Positions 10,949 to 23,240 of a DNA stretch of 64,000 nt are shown in pieces; the first letter of the stretch is position 1, and the number at the start of each line of letters is the position of its first letter. The translations under genes and the position numbers were made by a program. A model generated the notes under the pieces. The model was not told the origin of the DNA, searched no databases, and was given only the letters and a program-made list of their open reading frames with translations. The stretch spans positions 125,313,609 through 125,377,608 of the forward strand of contig CM075348.1 of assembly GCA_037693485.1 (NCBI GenBank), written 5' to 3'. Source of the DNA: Kitagawia praeruptora. Lineage: Eukaryota; Streptophyta; Magnoliopsida; Apiales; Apiaceae.

Positions 10949-12827
10949 TGTTAGGTCCGATAAGATTGTAGAAGGGGGGGTTGAATACAATCTATATCAA
11001 TTTCTCGAAATTTGTCCTTTAAATAAAATTTAGTTTAGACAAATTTGTGCAGAATTAATTGAAACAAATTTTCAAGTTGAATATAACAATATATTAACTT
11101 GATGGGTGTTACAATTTCAGTACAAATGATTATCAAGTAATTAATAACTAATTAGAAAATTCGACATGAACTTTTCTAATTTAGTTAATAAAAATCAAGA
11201 TATTAAGTTGTGAACTAGGAAACTTAATTCGCTAGTAGTACAAGAATCACAAATAATTAAGTTCCAATGGATACAATTTTTGATACAAAGAACTCAAGAA
11301 TTTATGGCAATTTAATTGCTTGAAGATGAAAGAGATGAGAGCTTTTCTTGTTCCTTCATATAACTTGCGTGTATGTCTCTTTTGAGCTTCTGTCTCTTTT
11401 TTTCTTTTATAGCCTTCAACACTTCATTTTCTGCACAGCTGATAGTATAACTGGCACGGTGATAGTATAGCAGCCTAGGGATAGTAGGACTCATTCCCTT
11501 GTAATAGTATGGATTTAACTCAGAAATAGTATACATTTACTTAAGAAATAGTTCACTAAAAACGTTGGTAATAGTATAATTACCTCGGTAATAGTATAAC
11601 TATAACTCAGAAATAGTATAACTAGTTCGGTGATAGTATAGGGTCGCTGATAGTATGCAAATTTTTTTTGTGGAACAAACTGATTTGTTGCTGCTGAAAC
11701 GAAGACCAGTTGTGGGATATTGGATTGCTGAAGACGCGCGGACATTTTGCTGAAGAATCTCTAGCGCGTGTGCTGTACGCGCTTCCAGGCGCGCAGCTTT
11801 GTTTCTTCGGTTTATTCATTTGTAATTCACTTGAATTCAATTGTTTATTCCTAAAACAATTCTGCCGACAGCATGCATTCTGGTCCACTTTCTCTTTTTC
11901 ATTTCTTCAATTCAGTTTAATTTATTTGATTGTTTAAAGGCATTGTTTTAATCAATTGCATTTAAACAAACAAATTCATCCGCCTGGCCATTTTACTCAA
12001 TTCAAATCACCTGACCACGTTTTGTTTTGCTTTTTAACCCGCACAGCTTATAATCTTTAATTAATAAATAATTATTTTAATCCAGAAATTATAAAAATAA
12101 ATATCTAATATTATCAGATATTTATAAATATAATTTTCTAAATAAATAAAATATTTATTAATATAAAATTATACTTAAACTCTAAACTGCGGTTACCTGA
12201 GCGTCTGGAACCGGACTCCTTTTGCTTAACAAAAAATATATCAATTCAAACCGGGGTTTCTGCATTAAGAATATATCACTTTGCATTTCTTTGTGATAAA
12301 TCTTTTTCCTCACAGCCAGTCCACTTGATAGTAAAATCCTTGTGATTAAATAATTTAATCCTTATGTTGCTTGCAAAATGATTTCCTCTCATACCAGTCT
12401 TGATATCTTGAACCACTGAATTTAATGATGAACAACCACTGTTAAATGTTGACACTCGATGTACTGTCTGGTTCATGAGTGACTAACCGCAATGACTGTT
12501 CTTCATATATTGACTTTAAAATCTGGTTCCTTTTCTTTTCTCCTCTCTCTCTTTACTTCTTCTGTACTGTCTCTGTCACCCTGAAATCTCTGTCACTTTA
12601 AACGAATCCATTTCTCAACGAATACTCCACTGAGGCTTGATCAGATGACTGAGCTTCTTTCAATGTAGTAATTCCCCAAGTCTGTAGATTGACCTTGATC
12701 TTTTTCTTCTGACAGATAATACATTCTGAGATTCCTTGTGACAGTCTATATACTATTTACTATTACAATCTTGTTTAAGTTGAGTTGTATCCTCGAAATA
12801 CAAATAGGCTACATCATATGCCTTTCA
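10949..12827 (-). repeat. 5' LTR of the Sirevirus
   Basis: This is the full-length partner of 665-2543, with the same TG...CA ends and the same 1879-bp length. It should carry the promoter for the minus-strand element. The differences I could see are about 20 scattered point changes (for example GTGCAG for GTGCGG near the left end). Confidence 0.95.
11441..11657. repeat. Cluster of RATAGTA motifs in the 5' LTR
   Basis: This is the second copy of the array at 1157-1373, with the same number and spacing of motifs, lying in the LTR that would act as promoter. Confidence 0.85.
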
Positions 12828-14553
12828 CGATCCCTTCTTTCTGAGTATACCCTTTCGCAACAAGTCGTGCTTTCCAGGATTTCACCTTTTTTTCAGATCC
12901 TCTTTTCTTCTTGTAGATCCACCTACATCCAACGGGTTTTACACCTTTGGGTGGTTCCACGAGCTCCCAAACTTGATTGGAATACATAGATTCCATCTCA
13001 GATTCCATTGTCTTTTTCCAAAGATTTGCATAGAATTGCCTCTTCGTATGTCCTGGGATCCTCATCATGTTCACCAGAGACCAAGTCCGAGGACTCTCCC
13101 AAAAACATGAATCTTTCTGGTTGTTGAACAACCCTCCCACTACGACGAGGCACTGTTGCGGTACTAGTGTCAAGTTGTGCATTTTCTTGTGGTTGTTCTA
13201 CTTGTACTATTGGCACTTGGGGATTATCTGTCCCTCCCACTAATTCTTTTAAAACGATACTACTCATGGGTTTATGATTCATAATATAGTCTTCCTCTAA
13301 GAATCGAGCATTGGTGCTAACAATGACATCTCGATCCCTAGGACTATAAAATGAATAACCTTTCGTTCCCATGAGATAGCCTACAAACAACCTTACTTCG
13401 GTACGAGATTCTAGCTTGGTCGCGTTCTTGTTCAGCACATGTGCTGGACAACCCCAAATCCGAATATGTCTTAGACTTGGTTTGCTACCAGCCCACAATT
13501 CTATTGGAGTCTTGGGAACCGACTTAGAAGGTACCAAGTTCAGAAGGTAAGCCGCTGTTTCTATAGCATATCCCCAGAACGACTTGGGTAAATCTGAATA
13601 ACTCATCATCGATCTAACACTCTCTAAAAGAGTCCGATTCCTTCTCTCTGCTACACCATTCTGCTGAGGTGTGCCAGGTGCAGACAACTGGGATGTAATC
13701 CCATTTTCTTATAAATATTCCCTAAATTCTCCAAGCAAGTATTCGCCACCACGATCTGATCGTAGTGACTTGATACATTTTCTATGTCGTTTTTCCATTT
13801 CAGCTTTGAACAACTTAAATTTGTCAAAGCATTCTGATTTACGGCGCAATAAATAAATGTATCCATATCTAAAATAATCGTCAATAAAAGTGACAAAATA
13901 TTCATAACCACCTCTTGCTTGGATATTCATAGGTCCACATAAATCAGAATGAACCAATTCTAACACTTCTTTGGCTCTATTCCCCTTTGCTTTAAAAGGC
14001 CTGTTAGTCATCTTACCTTCCAAGCAGGATTCACAAACTGGAAATGGCTCCACTACCAACGAGTCCAATGGCCCATCTACTACCAGTCTTTGAATCCTCC
14101 TTAAGTTAATATGACCTAATCTTAAGTGCCAAAGATATGTTTGGTTCAATTCAGAAGGTTTCTTTCTTTTATTTGAGCTAGAAAGAATGTTATTAGTTTC
14201 CTTTTGTTGCAGCATTGGTTGGATAGGATTAATAATATATAAATTGTCTTGCAATGTACCAGAACATATAACTCGTTTATTCATCATAATAGAAACATTA
14301 CGATCCAAACAAACATTATAACCATCCATGGCAAGTTTAATAACCGAAATCAAATTCCTTCTAAACGAAGGTACATAAAGACAATTGTTCAAAACCAAAA
14401 TCCTATCATCTCCAAAAGATAATGTAATTATTCAAACTACAATTACTGCTACTTTCGTAGCATCTCCCATGAACACATATATCTCGCCATCTCTAAGCAT
14501 TCTGGTTTGCTGGAACCCCTGCATAGAGTTACAAACATGGTCAGTGGCTCCTT
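12828..14553 (-). pseudogene. Old Copia protease-integrase-reverse transcriptase (N-terminal side of the split element)
   Basis: On the minus strand, from high to low coordinates, there is a protease-distal stretch (LNNCLYVPSFRRNLISV) and the GAG-pre-integrase zinc region (LWHLRLGHINLRRIQ ... CESCLEGK). The integrase core follows (ELVHSDLCGPMN, RSDRGGEYL, PGTPQQNGVAERRNRTLLES) and then the start of reverse transcriptase (VGCRWIYKKKRG, WKARLVAKGYTQKEGI). It is broken: a TGA lies upstream of the first stretch near 14433, a TAA interrupts the integrase at about 13709, and a frameshift near 13000-13050 separates YEEA from ESEMESMYSNQVW. Gag and the 5' LTR are missing; the sequence is cut at 14553 by an LTR fragment. 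It continues at 1-664 on the far side of the Sirevirus. Confidence 0.92.
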
Positions 14554-15098
14554 TGTAACGCCCCCAAATCCGGGGTCAGGGATATGGGTCGCTACTGCGG
14601 AAAACCTTAATAACCAAACAATCACCTGCCAATATTATAGATCTAAAACAGGACATCCGACCCCTAACTACCAAGAATCTTTTCAGGTTATAGACTTGGA
14701 AACAAGAAATCCAAAACATAATAATAACTTCTTTTATTAACTCACAACTCTTATTACAACAATCTCTTATACAATCTTATGCTATTAGTATCGCCTTGAT
14801 ATAAGGTATACAACAGCCACAATAATCTAATACACAAATAGTACAACACAAGTAATAAATACATTACCAGTCTAACTATACATCTAGTAGGCTAGCTAAA
14901 AAGACAGAATTGCTCTAAGCCAAACACCAACTCGATCCATGACTTGCCCTGCTCCGAGCTAAACTAAGTCAACAGCATCGACTATCTATCTCTGTAAAAT
15001 AAGATTTAAAACAAAAGCAAGAATGAGCGAAAGAGGCGCTCAGCAAGTGTATAATAGAGTATACTAAAATACTTTTAGAAAACTTTGAAGGTTTTAAA
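14554..15098 (-). repeat. Truncated LTR related to the LARD LTRs
   Basis: The fragment opens TGTAACGCCCCCAAATCCGG, the same terminus as the LTRs at 39373 and 46734. It stays alignable with them to GAAGGTTTTA near 15098, including the words TGAGCGAAAG, GCTCAGCAAGT and GAGTATACTAAAATACTTTT. The rest of the LTR and any interior are missing. It is more diverged than the two LARD LTRs are from each other, so it is an older insertion of the same or a sister family. Confidence 0.8.
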
Positions 15099-16500
15099 TG
15101 TAATAACCCTAACTTTAGCAATGCTACAGTGATCCCATGAATAGTAAATTTTGAGGATTTAGAGAAATGGTATGTAGGTACTCTATAATGGAAATAGAAA
15201 ATGAATAAACAGAAACCATATTAGTGTTGTACATTGAAAATAAGTGACTCGAAATTACGATAGATTTCAGAAATTCCCGAATATGGATTTTGAGGATTTT
15301 GATTTCGAATAAGATTCTATTGGATATTGAGGAGCATGGAAATATTATAAGAATTATATATTGAGGAATTATTGAATTTAGGTTAAACCAAGGGATTATT
15401 AAGTTAAGGAAATACCCAAGGAATTTGGATCTTTAAATGATTTCAGAACCACTGGATAACGAGGTATATTCGAAACAAATCACAATTAGACGAGTATGGG
15501 AACAAAACAACCCAAATTAGTGATACAACAAGGATATATATTACATTATAATCCACCAAGGTAATTAACATTTTACTTAAAAAAATCAAGAACAAGATTA
15601 AGGAATTAGTGTTGTGACATCATCCATGACATCACTGCTTATATCATCAAATTAGGCAAGCTTCCACTTACTTCCACCAAGGATTAATTAGTAATTTTGC
15701 CAAGTAAGTATCCACAAAACTCCACAAAACTCTAGACTTCTCAAGATAACACCAACCAACACAAAAATCTTATCATCTTCATCTATTAAGAACAATTCGG
15801 CTAAATAGGAATCAGCTCAGTAAAATGAGCATAACTCCTTCGTTTCTCAGCCAAATTTTGCGTTCCATAGCTTTTTAGAAAGCCCATGCGATAATCTACA
15901 ACTCATATTTCACAAGATGCTTCCAGAAAAGCAAGGTAAGGGGCTCGTTTTTCATGTTCTTTCAGCTGGGTTTTGGAAACTCCGAAAATTCTAAGTATGT
16001 TCTTGATGTTTCTTGTTAGTTTAAGGTGTTATAAGGCTATATCAAGGCTTCTCAAGGACTACAAGCCTTTGTTAAGTGTTGTTAAAGCTTCAAGAAGGTA
16101 TAATTATGCTTGCCCTTTTATATTTATGATGGATATTGTTTGGTTTAGTGATTAAGTGGTGTAAATGTTATGATTATGATGTTATAAGTGTTTGTAAGTG
16201 ATTAAAGTTAATTTTGGAAGGCGTATGTGCTTGTAACCATGGTTGGTAAGATGACCACATGGTGTAGGTGATGGTGTATAAGGTGGATGATTGATTTGGA
16301 GGAGTTTGATTTTGGAAAGTATGAAAACATAGCCGTTATAATGTCCGATTTTCGTTAGACCAAGAATCTGCCCTGTTTTTGGACCCTATACCCGTACGGT
16401 AGGTTACTGTCCAGACTCCCAAGTGACCATGAGATGATAGATCTTGGTTCATAGATCGTTGTGAAACCTGTTACAACTTACAAGGATTAATAGTAATATA
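15099..16500. repeat. Probable LTR fragment, unassigned
   Basis: The start TGTAATAACCCTAAC resembles another LTR terminus. The stretch AAAATGAGCATAACTCC ... GCCAAATTTTGCG around 15826-15870 has the look of plant Gypsy LTR sequence. I see no second copy in the window and no coding frame above 60 codons. The assignment is by resemblance only. Confidence 0.3.
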
Positions 16501-17163
16501 AGGAGGTTGTCTTTAATGCATATACTAGTTGAATAATAAATTTGACAGACTAGTAATAATATTTTTAATTAGTTAGAAATAAATATTAGACACTAGCATA
16601 ATTTTGATAATTTTATATTTATTTATATTTTAATAAAGTGAACACAAAAAAATTCAATATTATAATTACTTATTACTATTATACAATTTGACTATAATTT
16701 ATGTAAAAAAGATAACAACTGTAATTGTTATTATTATGCAATTACCGGAATGAAATAAAATAATCAATTACATGTAAAACTGTATACTAGTAATGTTGTT
16801 AAATGATTTGACTCATTCAGCTAGAATTTAGAGGGGTAGTGGTCCAGAGATATTTGCAGTGTCGTCCAGATCATTTTGGTATCGTCCAAATTTTAAGAAA
16901 CTTACCAAATATTTTGAACAGATATACATGATTGGTCCAGTTAATCTGCTTTCATTCATGGGTTAACAAATTGACCCTGCATTCGTATAAAAAGCATATT
17001 TATGTACACATTATCGTTATAAATTTTAAACAGGGTAAGTATGTTGCATCAATCATCAGATCTCTCCATACATATAATTAACCAGTGGCGAAGGCACCTT
17101 TTGATTCCAGAGTACTCGGGGAAAAAAAATATCTAGGTTGCTGAGACCATGAGTTAAGTATGT
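16501..17163. other. Unassigned AT-rich DNA
   Basis: I see no gene, repeat partner or element terminus in this stretch. Confidence 0.5.
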
Positions 17164-17950
17164 CCACTACAAGAAAAACGGCTAAATATGACCGAAAAAA
17201 TTCGGTCATATTTAGCTAAATTAATTTGGTCGAATTTAGCTAAATATGACAGAATTTTTGTTGGTCATATTTACGCTGGTCAAATTTAGTAATTCGGTCG
17301 AATTTATTTCAACCGAATAATTCGGTCATATTTAGGATAAATTTGACCGATTAGTACGGTCGAATTTAGGATAAATTCGACCAAATTCGATCAAAATTAG
17401 TAGTATTAAATTCGATCAATTTTGATCAAATTATAAATTCGACCAAAATTTCCAAAATTTTGAAAAATTTAAATTTTGGTGAAAAAAACAAATTTTAAAA
17501 TTTGACGCCCGAAGTGTACTAAATTCGACCGAATTTGGTCAAATTTATTTATATGTTAAATTCGACCAAATTCAGTCGAATTTAATTTGCACCAATTTTT
17601 TTTTAAAAAGCAATAGAATCTGCAGCTCAAAAAATGGTTGTTAAAAAACTAGCTCTACAACATAATTTACATTTTGGTTCTCCTACAAGTGGCAAATATA
17701 TCAAGAACATGATCGCCGGAACCAAAATTCGAATATCTCAAAAATTTTCCGACGAAATAAAAAGTGCCCAAAAAATCAAGAAATTAATATGTAAGCATAA
17801 ACAAGCATAGATATTCAACCTTGCAAGCTCAAAATTATCAAACAATCCATCAAACCTTCGAATTAAATTAAACTCCAAATATTATCCAAAAAAAAATTGT
17901 TTGAAATCAGAAAATATTTATATTACTGTATAGAGCTCGATTTGTGGAAC
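17164..17950 (-). mobile_element. CACTA transposon terminal fragment
   Basis: It begins CACTACAAGAAAAACGG, the CACTA terminus. GGTCGAATTTA/TAAATTCGACC subterminal repeats follow. Up to about 17640 it is the reverse complement of the right end of the CACTA at 26093-30811, including the GCAGAATCTGC-like segment. No matching terminus or target duplication is found, so the element is truncated. The right limit is approximate and abuts a Helitron end. Confidence 0.8.
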
Positions 17951-17961
17951 TCATACATATA

Positions 17962-17990
17962 CTAGCAATATACTCGTGCTTCGTACACGG
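17962..17990 (-). mobile_element. 3' end of a Helitron (outer element, minus strand)
   Basis: On the minus strand an imperfect hairpin (CCGTGTACGAAGCACGAG) is followed by TATATTG and CTAG, then T. Hairpin, short spacer, CTAG and insertion between A and T are the Helitron 3' signature. The matching 5' end is not obvious. The element may extend over the nested Helitron and the host-gene fragments up to about 26090. Confidence 0.65.
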
Positions 17991-18942
17991 TGATTTTTTA
18001 TTTTCAAAATTTTTAGTTAATTAATTTGTCAAAATTTGTATTTAGTAAATTTAAGTAATACATATATGTGTATAAACAATATAAATTAAAAAAAAGTATT
18101 TATTTGATAAATTTCTAAGTTGATTATTAAGAGAGATTAACATCTGTTTCCGAATTACGGACTACCATAGTTGTAGCATCTACACCCTCACATATCTCTC
18201 CATGATCACCTCACATTTCTTTCCATGATTCCATCATCTTACAACGTTTATCACTCACAACGTTTATCACTCAGCAGTATATAAAAGCAAGTTAGGATGG
18301 TAATTTTGACCATTCAGCTTGTAACATTTTAAAATTTATAAAATACTAGCTTATAACCCGTGCGATGCACGGATTTCTTTTATTACGTAATAAATTTAAC
18401 ATTATTTTACAATTAAAGTTTTATACAATCATTTTTTTCAATCATTTATTTTCATTTTAATTTAACTAATTTAATATAAATTTAATTAATGATATGCATG
18501 GTTTAAAATTTATTTTATAAAATTTTAAAATAAACTTGTCGTAGACGGAATTCGAACTTTGAAATTTTAGTAAATTAATTTAATCATGTAATATATCTAC
18601 TCATTAGATCTAACGATTTTGATTTTTTACTAAAAATCTAACGGTCATTATTCGTTATATACGGATTTCTATTATATTTTGTTAGTGATTAGAAGATATG
18701 GTGTGATATTTTTGGGTATATATTAATTATTGAAAGATTATGTTTTAAATTAAAAGTTAACGTGTTTTAATTAGAAAAAAATACTGATTGAAAGACGATA
18801 TTTTAGATGTTTATAAAAGGTAATATCATCAATTAAAATTACACGACTATTAATTAAAAAAACAATTAACTAATTATCATTAATTATATTATTTTATAAT
18901 TTATTTTAATAATTAGGATGCCGAAAATAGAACTTTCAATGA

Positions 18943-18958
18943 CCGTGCGATGCACGGG
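18943..18958 (-). repeat. Helitron-type terminal hairpin, internal copy 1
   Basis: CCGTGCGATGCACGGG repeats the hairpin at 18357-18372, but the flanking sequence lacks the CTAG terminus. It looks like the decayed 3' end of another family member that joined or inserted here. Confidence 0.7.
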
Positions 18959-19066
18959 TTTCCTTTCTTATGTCATAAATTTTATTTAATATTACAATTA
19001 TGTTTAATAATTTTTTTAATTTTAATTTAATATAATTTAATATACTCATGTTTACAATCTTTCGGC

Positions 19067-19097
<31 letters not shown>

Positions 19098-19109
19098 ATA
19101 AACTTGTAA

Positions 19110-19126
19110 CCCGTGCGATGCACGGG
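19110..19126 (-). repeat. Helitron-type terminal hairpin, internal copy 2
   Basis: CCCGTGCGATGCACGGG is a perfect stem. On the minus strand GTTACAAGTT follows it where the intact copy has GTTATAAGCTAG, so the end is mutated. A (TA)n tract lies immediately next to it. Confidence 0.7.
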
Positions 19127-20769
19127 TTTCTTTTAATATGTCATAAATTTTATTGAAATTTATATTATATTTTTATATAAAAATTATTTTCAATAAATTT
19201 TTTTAATTTTAATTTAATATAATTTGATATATTCATGTTTAATGATTATACTTATGTTTTTTTATTATATACAATGTATATTGATTCTTAATATATTTTA
19301 TTAGTAATTGAAATATATGGTGTGATATTTTTGGATATATATTAATGATTGCAAGATTAATTTTAAATTAAAAGATAACGTGTTTTAATTAATGATTGAA
19401 AGATATGGTATGATTCATGTTTTTAGGTGTTTATTAATGGTTGAAAGATATGGTGTAATATTTTTGGATATATATATATTAGTGATTGCAATATTAGCTT
19501 TAAAATAAAAGGTAACGTGTTTTAATTAAACAGAATGTAACATGTTTTAATTAGATAGAAATATTAATGATCGAAAGATATGGTATGATTTATGTTTTTA
19601 GTTGTTTATAAAGGGTAATATTTTAAATAAAAAGGGAATAGAATCTTAGACTTCTCAATATAACAACTTTCAGTATTGACGGTCATGATCTATTTGTGAT
19701 GAAAATCTAACGATTATGAATAGTTTGGTTAACCAAACTACAAACTACAAAATATCTCTAGTTTGCTTATAATAATATAGTACAGATATCAGTACTTTCT
19801 TTTTAAAATAATTTTGGATGAACGAAAATCTAATCGAAAAAAGATAAGTCCACAAGAGGGTGGCGAATAAAGAACAAAAAAGTGACAAACATCTAGTTAG
19901 AGCATCTCCAATGGAGAGACCCCTTAGGTAAATTTTAAAATTAATTATCATAAATAAGAATTATAAAGAATGTGTAAAAAAATTTACACTCCAATGGAAC
20001 AAAACTGTTATCTATAATTATTGATAATCTCTTGATGTTGGCTATATTTGTCGAACCTCTAGAGACCTGTAGTGAATTGCCACATCACTTATTTCTATAT
20101 TAAAATTATATATTCTATTAATAACAACTTGAAATATTAACAACATACCATTTTTAAAATATAGCCAATTAGTTATAATATTCCTTAACTTATATACATA
20201 AAAATACTTATTTAATATTATTAAATATATTATTATCCAATTAAATAATATGTATTATACTAAATATAGAATATTTAATATAATATATATTAAAATTATA
20301 TAAAATACCTAAAATAAGTATATTAATAATATTATAAATTAATATTATATACTTATATATTTATAATAATTTAAATAATAAAATAATTAAAAATATCTTT
20401 TATAATTATTAATAATTTATAATATATAAATAATATATTAATGCAGATACGTATTATTATAAAAAACAAAACTAATCAAGTTAATATCAAGGTACGTATT
20501 ATAATATATAATTATATATTATAATTATATAATTATAATAAATTTTATTATAATATAAATATATTATAATAATAAAATAATTAAGTATTTAAATTATAAT
20601 ATAATTTTATATTTAGTTATTATTGTTTAAATAATAAGTGATATTTAATACGTATTTTTAAATACTTATATTATAATTTATTGGTAATTAATTTTTAAGC
20701 TAGATATTTAATATTATAGGCTTGAAATTTTTATATGAGATGATTTGATAATAATTATATAAATGTTAT

Positions 20770-22370
20770 CCGTGATATTTCTTAGATTAGGAGGGATTTT
20801 AGTTAGAAAATATAGAAAAGATGATAAGTTTTAGTTGAAAAAGGTAACTGGTTAATTATTAGTAATTATAAAAGTATTATTTAATTTTATTAAATAAAAT
20901 GCCCGTCATATGATTAGAAAAAGAGAGGATTTAGTTAGAGAAAGTAAAAAAGGTAACATGTTTTAGGTGAAAAAGGTAACTGATTAGTTTATAGTGATTA
21001 TAATTTAATTACGTTATTTTATTAAATATAATTGTTCGTAATATTATTAGAAAAAGAGAAATTAATATTGTCTGCGATTAAAAGAGGGATTTTAGTTAGA
21101 AAATATAGAAAAGATGATACGTTTTAGCTGAAAAAGGTAATCGGTTAATTATTAATATTATAAGTTTATTGTATTAAATAGACGGCCCGTGATATAATCA
21201 GAAAAGAGATATTTTAGTTAAAGAAAATAGAAAGATAACGTGAAAATTAAAAAGATGATATGATTTATGTAAAAAAAGGTAATTGATTAGTTCATAGTAA
21301 TTAAATTTAATTATGTTATTTTACTAAATAAAATTACTCATACTTTTTAGAAAATATGAGAAATTAATGTTGATCTTGATATTTCTAAACAAAGGGGGAA
21401 TTTAGTTAGAAAAAATAGAAAAAAAGATACGTTTTAGTTGAAAAGGTAATTGGTTAATTATTAGTATTATAATATTATTATTTTATTTTTATTAAATAGA
21501 AATGCCCGTGATATAATTTGAAAAAAAGATGTTTTAGTAAAAGAAAAGAAAATCGTCCATGATATTATATAATTGGAAAAAGAAAGATTTTAATTTGAGA
21601 AAAGGTAACGTGTTTTGGCTGAAAAAGGTAATTGATTAGTTAATAGTCGTTGTAATATAATTATGTTATTTTACTAAACAAAATTGCTCGTAATGTTTTT
21701 AATAAAGGAGAAATTTTAGTTAGATAAAATATAAAAGATATTGTATTTTCAGGTTATTGAAAAATAGAAAAGGTAATATGTTTAACTTGGAAAAGGAAAT
21801 TGCTAAAAAAATGAGAAATTTTAGTTAGATAAAATATAGAAAATATTGTATTTTAACTGAAAAAGGAAATTACCTAGTTATTGCAAAATAGAAAGATAAT
21901 ATGTTTAAATTGAAAAAGGAAATTGATTAATTAGTAACTGAAAAGGTAATTGGTTTATTATTAGTATTATAATATTATTATTTTATTTTTAATAAATAGA
22001 AACGCCCGTGATATAATTGGAAAAAAAAGGTTTTAGTAAGAGAAAAGAAAAAAGGTAACGTGCTTTGGCTGAAAAAGGTAACCGTCCATGATATTATATA
22101 ATTGTGGCAATGTTTTTAATAAAGGAGAAATTTTAGTTAGATAAAATGTAAAAGATTTTATAAGATTTTATGTTTACAGGTTATTGAAAAATAGAAAAGG
22201 TAATATGTTTAACCTGGAAAAAAAAATGATTAAAAAATGAGAAATTTTAGTTAGATAAAATATAAAAAATATTGTATTTTACTTGAAAAGGGAAATTACT
22301 TAGTTATTGTAAAATAGAAAAGATAATATGCTTAACTTGAAAAAGGAAATTGATTAATTAGTAGGATGGA
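20770..22370. repeat. Degenerate tandem repeat field inside the Helitron
   Basis: The phrases GAAAAAGGTAAT, TTTTAGTTAGAAAA, ATTATTAGTATTATAATATTA and GCCCGTGATAT recur many times with loose spacing of about 140-230 bp. Unit borders are blurred by drift and partial deletions. It has no coding content. Confidence 0.6.
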
Positions 22371-22472
22371 TTTTATTCATAATTGAGTAAGGGTAAATAA
22401 GTAAAATCAATAGGTACCAACCAACCAACCAACCAAACTTTCAATGTTTCGGAATTTATATAATAGTATAGA

Positions 22473-22995
22473 TTGTTCTTTTAATTTTCTATATTTGTAC
22501 TCCTCAACTAATAATTATGTACATATATCTATATATAAAAAAACGATTGGAATGTAACAAATATTTTATTACATCTTAATTACTCAATTACGTTTAAAAA
22601 ATTTATTTCAGTAAATAGAGTAATGTATGTAAAAAAAATTATTTTAGTGCTAACATAATTTTTTAATTTTTTTACATGTTTGTGGCATAACATGTTAATT
22701 CACTTAATAGTAAAAAGAAAATTCTTTTCCATGTCTGTGGCATATGTTCAAGTATAAGAATTATAATTCTCTTGAGGTATTATAAATAAAATTAGTATAA
22801 AGAAGAGTAAAATAAATTAAAGTATAAAATTATGTGTAGCTTAATATATATTAAAATTCATGAGAATTTAGTTAAAATGATTACAATCAAATATTATTTT
22901 ATGTTATTTACAATGAAATTACTATTTTCTTAACTGACAAATACAATGATTCTTATATTTTAGTTATATATTTGTAAACATTTTCAAAAGTTGTT
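22473..22995. other. AT-rich DNA between the Helitron and the KAS III fragment
   Basis: I see no gene or repeat terminus here. Confidence 0.4.
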
Positions 22996-23240
22996 TCATC
23001 CCCATCTTATGATAAGAGAACCCCATGTCAGACCAGCCCCAAAACCAGCTGTTGCAATAGTATGGCCTGGTTGAATCCGCCCACTTCGAACAGCTTCATC
23101 CAATGCCAAAGGAATAGATGTTGCACTTGTATTACCATAATTTGCCAGGTTTGAAATAACCCTCTCTAATGGGACTTCTAATAACCCTCTCTAATGGGAC
23201 TTCTAAACAATTAGGAACTGCATCAAGGATCCTCTGGTTT
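22996..23240 (-). pseudogene. Last exon of a KAS III (3-oxoacyl-ACP synthase III) gene, broken copy
   Basis: The minus strand starts at a splice acceptor (TGCAG before GCAAACCAGAGG). It encodes ANQRILDAVPN, then ERVISNLANYGNTSATS, IPLALDEAVRSGRIQPG and ATAGFGAGLTWGSLIIRWG, followed by TGA at 22996-22998. This is the conserved C-terminus of plastid FabH, including the Asn of the catalytic triad (NYGNTS). A direct 25-bp duplication at about 23156-23205 shifts the frame between CLEVPLERV and the rest, so it cannot encode a protein. Upstream exons are absent. In plants KAS III starts fatty-acid synthesis in plastids; here only a captured or relic fragment remains. I identify the family confidently by sequence memory, not by search. 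Confidence 0.88.

Larger units (their letters stand above)
665..12827 (-). mobile_element. Complete Sirevirus-type Ty1/Copia LTR retrotransposon
   Basis: The two LTRs are each 1879 bp, begin TGTTAGG and end TTTCA. They are flanked by a perfect 5-bp target duplication CGATC (660-664 and 12828-12832). Read on the minus strand the order is 5' LTR (10949-12827), primer binding site, gag, pol, a long 3' non-coding region, polypurine tract and 3' LTR (665-2543). I count about 20 substitutions and no length difference between the LTRs, so they are roughly 99 percent identical and the insertion is fairly recent. Long LTRs, a 778-residue gag, a 2.7 kb region after pol and repeated purine tracts are hallmarks of the Sirevirus (SIRE/Maximus) genus. 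The lineage call is by family knowledge, not by phylogeny. Confidence 0.95.
18346..22472 (-). mobile_element. Non-autonomous Helitron with both ends visible
   Basis: The 3' end (low coordinate, minus strand) has hairpin CCGTGCATCGCACGG, spacer GTTATAAG and CTAG at 18346-18349, followed by T. The 5' end reads TCTATACTATTATATAAATT at 22472, preceded by A. Both boundaries fit insertion into an AT dinucleotide. No Rep/helicase frame is present. The interior is very AT-rich: 19740-20760 is nearly pure A/T, and a GAGCATCTCCAATGG segment near 19900 resembles the border of a small MITE. From about 20770 it is a degenerate repeat field. Two further Helitron-type hairpins lie inside near the 3' end. 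Confidence 0.8.
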
